Of a stretch of DNA of 5,326 bases, positions 1 to 5,277 are shown piece after piece (positions within the stretch are counted from its first letter, which is position 1; every line of letters starts with the position of its first letter). The DNA comes from DTU078 sp002397345 (GTDB lineage: Bacteria > Bacillota > Clostridia > Oscillospirales > CAG-272), in the NCBI GenBank assembly GCA_937875545.1, contig CALLYE010000037.1, forward strand, positions 1 through 5,326, read 5' to 3'. The translations under genes were made by a program, and so were the position numbers. The notes under the pieces are model-generated. The model was not told the origin of the DNA and ran no database searches. It was given only the letters and a program-made list of their open reading frames with translations.

Positions 1-115
1 ATGGTTTGTGGTGAATTCATTATACCATATCTGGAGTTAAGCTTCTCACTTTTTTATTCGTTTTGGTTCATATCATTTTATCACATTCAAACCGGAGCGG
101 GAATGCCGATAACCC

Positions 116-144
116 TTTACACCGCGGCGAATATCCGTTATAAT
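116..144 (+). promoter_or_regulatory. Sigma-A type promoter for the methyltransferase gene
   Basis: A -35 box TTTACA (116-121, 5 of 6 to TTGACA) is separated by exactly 17 bp from a perfect -10 box TATAAT (139-144). Transcription would start near 151, giving a leader of about 28 nt that carries the Shine-Dalgarno GGGGAGGA. Box sequence, spacing and distance to the gene all agree. No operator-like palindrome overlaps it. Confidence 0.8.
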
Positions 145-178
145 ATATAAAACAAACGAACCGGGGAGGATAACACAC

Positions 179-961
179 ATGGAGAATTATACGGACATCA
201 ACGCGCGTACCATCGACAAATGGGCGGACGACGGCTGGGAATGGGGCATTCTCATAACCCACGAGGTATTCGAAAACGCGAGGCTGGGTAAATGGGACGT
301 GGAGCTGACCCCCATAAGGGCTGTCCCGCACGACTGGTTTGCCCCGTTTATACAAAACGGCAGGCTCGACGGCGCAAAACTGCTCGGACTTGCGAGCGGC
401 GGCGGTCAGCAGATGCCGGTTTTCACCGCGCTCGGAGCGGACTGCACGGTGCTTGACTATTCCGAAAGACAGCTTGACCGCGAGCGCGAGGTTGCCAAAC
501 GCGAGGGTTACGAAATCAACATTGTCAGGGCTGATATGACGAAACGTTTCCCGTTCGGGGACGGCAGTTTTGATATTATCTTCCATCCCGTGAGCAACTG
601 TTATGTCGAGGATGTTTACCACGTCTGGAACGAGTGTCACCGCGTTTTAAAACCCGGCGGCATCCTGCTTGCGGGCATGGACAACGGTTTTAACTTTATG
701 GTGGAGGATTTCGCCGTGCGTCCGCTTGTCATCGCGAACAAGCTTCCGTTTAATCCGCTTAAAATGGACGCCGAGCGCCGGCAGAAGATGATAGACAATT
801 ATGAGGGACTGCAATTCAGCCATACCTTCGACGAGCAGATCGGCGGTCAATTGAAAGCGGGTTTTGTTATAACCGGCGCTTACGAGGATTTCAACAACGA
901 ACCCGACGCGATCGCCGACGGCATTCCCTCGTATTGGGCGACACGGGCAATCAAAAGTTAA
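179..961 (+). CDS. Class I SAM-dependent methyltransferase (UbiE/Methyltransf_11 type)
   Basis: A 260-residue protein with a Rossmann-fold methyltransferase core that would transfer a methyl group from S-adenosylmethionine; the acceptor cannot be told from sequence. Visible motifs: glycine-rich motif I around residues 68-76 (LLGLASGGG), the acidic residue after strand 2 at D93 (VLDYSERQLD), the adenine-side acidic residue D119 (VRADM), the motif FDIIFHPVSN at 131-140, and the post-core motif LKPGGILLAG at 157-166. The LASGGGQQ form of motif I is, from memory, common in a Firmicute family annotated only as class I methyltransferase. No signal peptide or membrane segment is seen, so it is likely cytosolic. 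The ATG at 179 follows GGGGAGGA (163-170) by 8 nt. It is the first gene behind the promoter at 116-144, and no terminator separates it from the exporter gene 93 nt downstream. Methyltransferase assignment is firm; substrate is unknown. Confidence 0.9.
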   Translation: MENYTDINARTIDKWADDGWEWGILITHEVFENARLGKWDVELTPIRAVPHDWFAPFIQNGRLDGAKLLGLASGGGQQMPVFTALGADCTVLDYSERQLDREREVAKREGYEINIVRADMTKRFPFGDGSFDIIFHPVSNCYVEDVYHVWNECHRVLKPGGILLAGMDNGFNFMVEDFAVRPLVIANKLPFNPLKMDAERRQKMIDNYEGLQFSHTFDEQIGGQLKAGFVITGAYEDFNNEPDAIADGIPSYWATRAIKS

Positions 962-1036
962 AACATAATCTAAAAAATGATGATAATTATAGATATAGAA
1001 GTGAAGAGGATTAATAATTACAAATTAAATTAAACG

Positions 1037-1064
1037 AAAGGGGAGCGCGCGGCGTTGCCGCGCG
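1037..1064 (+). promoter_or_regulatory. Shine-Dalgarno plus all-GC hairpin over the exporter start
   Basis: AAAGGGGAG at 1037-1045 is a good Shine-Dalgarno. Immediately after it, 1046-1053 (CGCGCGGC) pairs perfectly with 1057-1064 (GCCGCGCG), an 8-bp all-GC stem with a 3-nt loop GTT (1054-1056). The TTG at 1055, 9 nt after the Shine-Dalgarno, has two of its bases in the loop and the third in the stem. If folded, the hairpin would hide the TTG and GTG (1064) starts and bring the ATG at 1067 close to the Shine-Dalgarno. Confidence 0.55.
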
Positions 1065-3067
1065 TGATGTATTATATGGGACCCTCAATGTTTGGACCGC
1101 CTGCCGACCGCAAGACGAACGATAATCTCAAGGAGCCGCTGCCAAACTCGCCGCGTGAAGTGCCGGGCTTTTTATGGCGGCTCGTTTCGAAATTTACATA
1201 CCGTTTGTTCTATATATTCGAGCTGGTTTGGGAGACAAGGCCGTGGATACTTTTCACGATGCTGTTCATGGCGGTGTTCGACGGCGTTTCGCCGGTCATA
1301 AACGCCTATATAGGGCGCGCTCTGCTCAACTCGCTGGGTGATGCGTATACGGGAGCGGTGCTGTTCGACACTGTTATGAAGCTGCTGATATTGCAGTTCG
1401 CATATATTTTCGTGGTACGGCTGATAAATAGCATCAATAATATTATCTCGCGCATCGCGGGAGAGCTGGTCGTCAACCACATCAAAAACAAAATTATGAA
1501 CAAGGCACGCGAGGTCGACATTGCCAGTTTCGACATGCCGGAGTTCTACGAGCGTTTTGAAAACGCCGACCGCGAAGCCGGGAACCGCCCGATACAGGTC
1601 ATGAACGCCACTTTCAGAATCATGAGTACGTTTATTTCCATGATCAGCTTTATCGTGATCCTCGCGGCGATCAGTCCGGTCGCGCCGTGGATCATCATCG
1701 TGATGAGCATACCTTCCGCGATAATCAGCTTCGTTTACCGCCGTAAAAATTTCCGCTATATACGCAACCGCTCGAAGGACCGCCGCCGGCTCGGTTATTA
1801 TTCGGGGCTGATGACAAACAAGGACATGGTCAAGGAAATACGCATGTTCGGGCTGGCTGACACGCTGATCGGACGATATAACGAAACCTTCAAAAAATAT
1901 TTCGCGGGCTTGAAAAAGCTGTTTGTTGCCGAGGGCGGCTGGAATATAGCGATGACGCTTGTAACCTCGACCGTCAACTGCGTGCTGTTCCTCTATATCG
2001 CGCGCGGCGTCAGTCAGGGATTATTTAAAATCGGCGACTATACGCTGTATACAGGCGCGCTCAATTCCATTGCAAACGGCGTGGCTTCGCTGATTTCGAC
2101 CACCGCGACGATTTACGAGGGTACGCTGTTCATCGACAATATGATACTGTTCATGAGCGAGAAGAAGCAAATCGTTTCCGAGCTTGCCGTCCCGGCTAAA
2201 ATCGAGCGGCATATCGGGCACACCGTCGAATTCCAGAATGTGTCGTTCCGTTATCCGGGTACGGAACGCGATGTTATAAAAGACATAAACGTAAAGCTTG
2301 ACCCCGGCGAAACTGTCGTGCTTGTGGGACTCAACGGCGCGGGCAAAACGACGCTGATAAAACTGCTGACAAGGTTATACGACCCCACGGAAGGAAGGAT
2401 ATTGCTTGACGGGCGCGACCTGCGCGATTATGACCCGACGGAGCTGTATAAAATTTTCGGGATAATATTCCAGGATTTCGGCAAATACGCGGTTTCGGTG
2501 AGCGAAAACATCTCGTTCGGTCAGATTGAAAAGCCCGTGGACGACGCGGCGATCCGGACTGCCGCGATACAAAGCAACGCCGACGAGTTCATCCAAAAAC
2601 TGACCGACAAATATGATACGCCGCTGATGCGTTATTTCGAGGAAAACGGTACCGAGCTATCAATAGGCCAGTGGCAGAAGTTGGCGATCGCGCGCGCGTT
2701 TTACGGCGACAGCGACATACTCATCCTCGACGAACCGACAGCTTCGCTTGACGCTATCGCCGAGCAGGAGATATTCAACCAATTTGACGAGCTGCGCCGC
2801 AACAAAACGACGATTTTCGTGTCGCACCGGCTGTCCAGCGCGACTACCGCATCAAAAATCATCGTGCTCGAATACGGCGAAGTCGTAGAAGTCGGCCGCC
2901 ACGCGGAGCTTATGAAAAACTGCGGCAGGTATTATGAGTTATTCTCCACTCAGGCGAAACGCTACATAACCAGCGCGGAGGAGAGCATAAACGGCAATTT
3001 GCCCGAGGATGAGCCTGAAACGGAGCTCATGGATGAATCCGAGAAACTGTATGCGAAAAATATATAA
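1055..3067 (+). CDS. ABC exporter half-transporter (fused membrane domain and ATPase)
   Basis: A 670-residue MdlB/COG1132-type protein, expected to act in the cytoplasmic membrane as a dimer that exports a substrate using ATP. The membrane domain spans about residues 62-360, with hydrophobic segments near 64-84, 104-125, 190-207, 209-227 and 298-317 and a weaker sixth around 330-355. The ATPase domain (about 390-632) has Walker A GLNGAGKTT (425-433), Q-loop Q473 (IIFQDF), signature LSIGQ (535-539), Walker B DILILDE (554-560), D-loop SLD (564-566) and switch H591 (FVSHR), so it should be active. LSIGQ replaces the usual LSGGQ. An acidic tail (about 641-664) follows the ATPase. The start is uncertain: TTG 1055 is best spaced from the Shine-Dalgarno, but GTG 1064, ATG 1067 or ATG 1076 are in frame. 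It could form a homodimer, as no partner subunit is in the window. The substrate is unknown; peptide, lipid or drug are all possible. Confidence 0.9.
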   Translation: MPRVMYYMGPSMFGPPADRKTNDNLKEPLPNSPREVPGFLWRLVSKFTYRLFYIFELVWETRPWILFTMLFMAVFDGVSPVINAYIGRALLNSLGDAYTGAVLFDTVMKLLILQFAYIFVVRLINSINNIISRIAGELVVNHIKNKIMNKAREVDIASFDMPEFYERFENADREAGNRPIQVMNATFRIMSTFISMISFIVILAAISPVAPWIIIVMSIPSAIISFVYRRKNFRYIRNRSKDRRRLGYYSGLMTNKDMVKEIRMFGLADTLIGRYNETFKKYFAGLKKLFVAEGGWNIAMTLVTSTVNCVLFLYIARGVSQGLFKIGDYTLYTGALNSIANGVASLISTTATIYEGTLFIDNMILFMSEKKQIVSELAVPAKIERHIGHTVEFQNVSFRYPGTERDVIKDINVKLDPGETVVLVGLNGAGKTTLIKLLTRLYDPTEGRILLDGRDLRDYDPTELYKIFGIIFQDFGKYAVSVSENISFGQIEKPVDDAAIRTAAIQSNADEFIQKLTDKYDTPLMRYFEENGTELSIGQWQKLAIARAFYGDSDILILDEPTASLDAIAEQEIFNQFDELRRNKTTIFVSHRLSSATTASKIIVLEYGEVVEVGRHAELMKNCGRYYELFSTQAKRYITSAEESINGNLPEDEPETELMDESEKLYAKNI

Positions 3068-3097
3068 ACAACATACACCTTGTGGGAATATTCATTG

Positions 3098-3166
3098 GCC
3101 GCCCGCATAATGACGAAATAGAACGGGCGGCAGAACGCCGCCCCTGCATTATACAAGGAGGTGCAG
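3098..3166 (+). repeat. Three-armed GC-rich palindrome plus hairpin around a Shine-Dalgarno
   Basis: Arm A GCCGCCCG (3098-3105) is complementary over 8 bp to arm B CGGGCGGC (3124-3131). Seven bases of arm B also pair with arm C GCCGCCC (3137-3143), giving a hairpin with a 5-nt loop AGAAC. A-B and B-C cannot form together. CTGCA (3144-3148) can also pair with TGCAG (3162-3166), placing most of the Shine-Dalgarno in a loop. There is no T-tract, so it is not a standard intrinsic terminator. GC-rich palindromes like this recur between genes in many Clostridia, so it may be a dispersed REP-like unit; only one copy of this unit is in the window. Confidence 0.6.
3155..3163 (+). promoter_or_regulatory. 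Shine-Dalgarno that sets the radical SAM gene start
   Basis: AAGGAGGTG is a perfect match to the 16S rRNA 3' end. The AAGGAGG core ends at 3161, 9 nt before the ATA at 3171, which is ideal spacing. The first in-frame ATG (3216) lies 54 nt away with no Shine-Dalgarno of its own, so this site argues for initiation at 3171. Confidence 0.8.
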
Positions 3167-3170
3167 CCCC

Positions 3171-4052
3171 ATACATTACGCTGATTATAAAACCATACTC
3201 TCGCCGCAGAACGGCATGAACGTGTACCGCGGCTGCACTCACGGCTGCATCTACTGTGACAGCCGCAGCGTGTGCTACCAGATGAAGCACGACTTCGAGG
3301 ATATCGAGGTCAAGCGCAACGCGCCGCGGATATTGGAGGAGCAGCTCCGGCGCAGGCGCGGGACGTGCATGATAGGAACGGGCGCGATGTGCGACCCGTA
3401 CATCCATTTGGAAGAAGAACTGCAAATCACGCGCAGGTGCCTTGAAATAATCAAAAAATACGGCTTCGGACTGGCGATACAAACCAAATCCGCGCGCATT
3501 ATGCGCGATATGGACTTGCTCGCCGCGATAAACGCCAGATCCAAATGCGTCGTGCAAATGACGCTGACGACCTATGATGAGGATTTATGCCGTATTATCG
3601 AGCCGAACGTGTCCACGACAGCCGAGCGGTTCGCCGTGCTCGAGGCTATGTGGGACGCGGGCATTCCCACTTTGGTGTGGATTTCGCCCATCCTGCCGTT
3701 TATCAACGACACCGAAGAAAACCTGCGCGGACTGCTCGATTACTGCGTGCACGCGAAGGTGCGCGGGATTATCTGCTTCGGGTTCGGCGTGACTCTGCGG
3801 GAAGGCGACAGGGAATATTTCTATAAAAAGCTGGACGAGCATTTTCCCGGCATGAAACAGCGGTATATAAAAACGTTCGGTAACAGCTATGAATGCTCCA
3901 GCCCGAACAGCGCCCGGTTATGGGAAATATTCGACGATGTCTGTCATAAGCAGGGAATCCTCTGTCACGCGGACGAGATATTCGGTTATATGCGAAGGTT
4001 TGACGGAGTTAAAGAAGAAGAACAGCAGATAACGCTGTTCGATGAAGAATAA
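3171..4052 (+). CDS. Radical SAM protein, spore-photoproduct-lyase-like (SplB/COG1533) family
   Basis: A 293-residue protein from an ATA start, or 278 from the ATG at 3216. Radical SAM enzymes bind a 4Fe-4S cluster and cleave S-adenosylmethionine to make a radical; this group is called DNA repair photolyase-like, but the true reaction of most members is unknown. The cluster motif CTHGCIYC supplies C22, C26 and C29 in the CX3CX2C pattern. IGTGAMCDPY follows, typical of the family, and ISPILPFINDTEEN lies late in the barrel. The C-terminus is acidic and ends QITLFDEE, resembling a sliding-clamp binding motif. I chose 3171 because the 15 codons before the ATG read as sensible protein (HYADYKTILSPQNG then M), have no stop, and sit 9 nt after a perfect Shine-Dalgarno; no ATG, GTG or TTG is available in frame there. 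It is not a full spore photoproduct lyase by length. Family is firm; start and function are less so. Confidence 0.88.
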   Translation: MHYADYKTILSPQNGMNVYRGCTHGCIYCDSRSVCYQMKHDFEDIEVKRNAPRILEEQLRRRRGTCMIGTGAMCDPYIHLEEELQITRRCLEIIKKYGFGLAIQTKSARIMRDMDLLAAINARSKCVVQMTLTTYDEDLCRIIEPNVSTTAERFAVLEAMWDAGIPTLVWISPILPFINDTEENLRGLLDYCVHAKVRGIICFGFGVTLREGDREYFYKKLDEHFPGMKQRYIKTFGNSYECSSPNSARLWEIFDDVCHKQGILCHADEIFGYMRRFDGVKEEEQQITLFDEE

Positions 4053-4055
4053 CCG

Positions 4056-4068
4056 CGTTATAAAAAGC
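4056..4068 (+). repeat. Left arm of a 13-bp perfect inverted repeat
   Basis: CGTTATAAAAAGC here is the exact reverse complement of GCTTTTTATAACG at 4241-4253. The arms overlap the T-tracts of a leftward and a rightward terminator. A perfect 13-bp match this close is unlikely by chance, although T-tract sequence explains part of it. Confidence 0.7.
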
Positions 4069-4084
4069 CCCGCGCGAGGGGCTT
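4061..4084 (-). terminator. Leftward intrinsic terminator (outer)
   Basis: AAGCCCC (4065-4071) pairs with GGGGCTT (4078-4084) around a 6-nt loop. Read on the minus strand the stem runs into TTTTTATAA, a proper T-tract. On the plus strand it is followed by CAGACTGAAG with no T-tract, so it should mainly stop leftward transcription. No leftward protein gene is visible to its right. Confidence 0.65.
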
Positions 4085-4095
4085 CAGACTGAAGA
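4063..4095 (+). repeat. Left arm of a 33-nt imperfect inverted repeat
   Basis: Aligned with the reverse complement of 4277-4309, 27 of 33 positions match by hand count. Outside the 6-nt hairpin loop only two positions differ. The match goes beyond the terminator stem into the flank TTCnGAnTGAAGA, so the two are related by more than hairpin symmetry. Confidence 0.6.
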
Positions 4096-4104
4096 CAAAG
4101 TCCA

Positions 4105-4139
4105 ATTAAAAAAGAACGCGCTTTCTGAAGAAAGCTGCG
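4105..4139 (-). terminator. Leftward intrinsic terminator (inner)
   Basis: On the minus strand CGC-A-GCTTTC (4139-4130) pairs with GAAAGCGCG (4125-4117) around a TTCA loop, making 9 bp with one bulged base (T4136 on the plus strand). It is followed by TTCTTTTTTAA. The plus strand has no T-tract after the hairpin. AAAGTC (4097-4102) and GACTTT (4144-4149) can form an outer stem round it, so it could instead belong to a structured RNA. Confidence 0.5.
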
Positions 4140-4204
4140 CAAAGACTTTTCAAACTAAATTATTATGTAATTCGTTCTAATACTTGTTGATTGTGCGCAT
4201 TTGC

Positions 4205-4247
4205 GCCGCCTTTATGGGTCCCTCACCCATAAGGGCGGCTGCTTTTT
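4205..4247 (+). terminator. Strong rightward intrinsic terminator
   Basis: Bases 4205-4219 pair with 4225-4239 over 15 bp (one G-U pair) around a 5-nt loop CCCTC. TGC then TTTTT (4243-4247) follow. This is the longest hairpin in the window and is likely to end transcription from the radical SAM gene, though it lies about 150 nt past the stop codon. Confidence 0.8.
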
Positions 4248-4253
4248 ATAACG
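4241..4253 (-). repeat. Right arm of the 13-bp perfect inverted repeat
   Basis: GCTTTTTATAACG is the exact reverse complement of 4056-4068 and contains the T-tract of the rightward terminator at 4205-4247. The two arms enclose 172 bp (4069-4240). Confidence 0.7.
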
Positions 4254-4276
4254 ATCTGCTGTTAATAAGTGGTTCC

Positions 4277-4309
4277 TCTTCAATCAGAAGCCCCGTGAGA
4301 GGGGCTTTT
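4277..4309 (-). repeat. Right arm of the 33-nt imperfect inverted repeat
   Basis: This is the inverted partner of 4063-4095 and contains the rightward terminator stem at 4288-4307. The arms enclose 181 bp (4096-4276). Confidence 0.6.
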
Positions 4310-4317
4310 CTCCTTTT
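4286..4317 (+). terminator. Second rightward intrinsic terminator
   Basis: AAGCCCC (4288-4294) pairs with GGGGCTT (4301-4307) around GTGAGA, with an A-T and a G-U pair able to extend the base of the stem. TTCTCCTTTT follows. It backs up the hairpin at 4205-4247 and separates the radical SAM gene from the recombinase gene. Confidence 0.75.
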
Positions 4318-4406
4318 CTGCCATTAAATAATACCATGGACATTGCAGAATAAACAGTGTAAAATTAAGGTTTAATCGTATGTTATGCTCAACATTAATA
4401 AATGAT

Positions 4407-4412
4407 AGGAAA
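4407..4412 (+). promoter_or_regulatory. Shine-Dalgarno choosing ATG 4420 for the recombinase
   Basis: AGGA (4407-4410) within AGGAAA sits 9 nt before the ATG at 4420. The upstream in-frame ATG at 4402 has only AT-rich sequence before it and no Shine-Dalgarno, so 4420 is the better start. Confidence 0.6.
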
Positions 4413-4419
4413 CCCTAAT

Positions 4420-5277
4420 ATGCAATACAAACATGAAAATCGAAAACTCACTCCCAAATTGATAAGCCGTTTTACCGTTTATTTGCGCGAGCAGGAAAAA
4501 AGTCATTCCACGATCGTGAAATACCAGCGTGACCTGACTGTCTTCGGCGAATTTTTGCGCGGCGCGCCGATAACCAAAAGCGTCTTGCTTGAATGGAAAG
4601 AGAGCCTGATAAAAAAATATGCCGCGGCAAGCATTAACACCATGCTGGCGGCAGTCAATATATTTTTGGAATTTACTGGTTGGACGGATTTAAAAGTTAA
4701 GCCTTTGAAAATACAGCGGAATTTATTTTGCAGGGAAGAAAAAGAGTTGACACGCGATGAATATTTGCGCCTGGTGCGAACGGCGTTGCAAGCGGGCAAC
4801 GAGCGCCTTTCGCTGGTACTGCAGACCATCTGCGCCACCGGCATCAGGGTGTCCGAGCTGGAATACATCACCGTGGAGGCGGTGCGCATAGGCAGAGCGG
4901 TAGTAAACTGCAAGGGTAAAACCCGCACTATCTTTTTGCCGGAAAAACTGCGGAAAGCGCTGGATAAATATACCCAAAGGCACCAAATCAGCAGCGGACC
5001 GGCGTTTGTCACGAAAAAAGGCAAGCCGCTCAACCGTTCCAACATCTGGCGGGATATGAAGGCGCTGTGCGGGAGCGCGGGCGTAGATGCGGAAAAGGTG
5101 TTCCCGCACAATCTGCGCCATCTGTTCGCCCGCACCTATTATACACTGGAAAAGGATCTGAACCGCTTAGCCGATATATTAGGGCATTCAAATATCAACA
5201 CCACACGGATTTATACCATGGAAAGCGGAGCTGTTCACGCGAAACAGGTTGAACGCATGAGATTGGTGATTACATAA
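4420..5277 (+). CDS. Tyrosine-type site-specific recombinase/integrase (XerC/D-like)
   Basis: A 285-residue enzyme that would cut and rejoin DNA at specific sites through a phosphotyrosine intermediate. An N-terminal SAM-like DNA-binding domain covers about residues 11-90 (with SHSTIVKYQRDL at 28-39). The catalytic domain (about 108-280) has the full active-site set: R143 (CATGIRVSEL), K165 or K167 (CKGKTR), H230 and R233 (HNLRHLFA), H256 (LGHSNINTT) and Y265 (RIYTM). It is near the usual XerC/XerD length of about 300, lacks the arm-binding domain of large phage integrases, and appears intact. The start at 4420 is preferred over 4402, which would add six residues. No excisionase, relaxase, phage or transposon gene is next to it. 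It lies just downstream of a terminator cluster with inverted repeats, so it could be a local DNA-inversion enzyme or the end of a mobile element continuing past the window. It is probably not housekeeping XerC or XerD, but this is not certain. Confidence 0.92.
   Translation: MQYKHENRKLTPKLISRFTVYLREQEKSHSTIVKYQRDLTVFGEFLRGAPITKSVLLEWKESLIKKYAAASINTMLAAVNIFLEFTGWTDLKVKPLKIQRNLFCREEKELTRDEYLRLVRTALQAGNERLSLVLQTICATGIRVSELEYITVEAVRIGRAVVNCKGKTRTIFLPEKLRKALDKYTQRHQISSGPAFVTKKGKPLNRSNIWRDMKALCGSAGVDAEKVFPHNLRHLFARTYYTLEKDLNRLADILGHSNINTTRIYTMESGAVHAKQVERMRLVIT

Larger units (their letters stand above)
4053..4419. other. 367-bp noncoding region of terminators and inverted repeats
   Basis: In order it holds two leftward terminator hairpins, a 65-bp AT-rich centre (4140-4204), and two rightward terminator hairpins, so all four point away from the centre. 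Two inverted-repeat pairs overlap them. From 4318 to 4406 I see no convincing promoter for the recombinase gene. Short open frames (for example 4214-4327, 37 codons) lack ribosome binding sites. A weak leftward promoter-like pair lies in the centre: TCAACA (minus strand, 4190-4185), 17 bp, CATAAT (4167-4162). Confidence 0.6.

Noticed and set aside
19..27. Leftward extended -10 (TGGTATAAT on the minus strand), possible divergent promoter
   Set aside because: No -35 box is found at proper spacing and no leftward gene is in view; AT-rich sequence gives such matches by chance.
1..150. Open frame of 49 codons starting at base 1
   Set aside because: It overlaps the promoter boxes, no upstream sequence is available to show a ribosome binding site, and the peptide has no recognisable feature.
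68..640. Long minus-strand open frame opposite the methyltransferase
   Set aside because: It is antisense to a clear gene, has no recognisable domain, and starts inside the coding region; a shadow of codon bias.
3027..3557. Minus-strand open frame of 176 codons across the exporter/radical SAM gap
   Set aside because: It overlaps two well supported genes and runs through the GC-rich palindrome; the composition is low-complexity Ala/His/Val and shows no domain.
4096..4247. T-box or other known riboswitch leader because of the GGGTCCCTCACCC hairpin
   Set aside because: No T-box consensus or other riboswitch core is recognisable, and no regulated gene follows directly behind the terminator.
4214..4327. 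37-codon plus-strand open frame in the terminator region
   Set aside because: It begins inside a terminator stem, crosses a second terminator and has no ribosome binding site.
4343..4389. Promoter for the recombinase gene (TTGCAG, TAAAAT, TATGTT elements)
   Set aside because: No pair of boxes has acceptable spacing (11, 15 or 20 bp) with good sequence, so I cannot support a promoter here.
4503..5135. Minus-strand open frame of 210 codons opposite the recombinase
   Set aside because: The plus strand encodes a recombinase with all catalytic residues; the antisense frame shows no domain.
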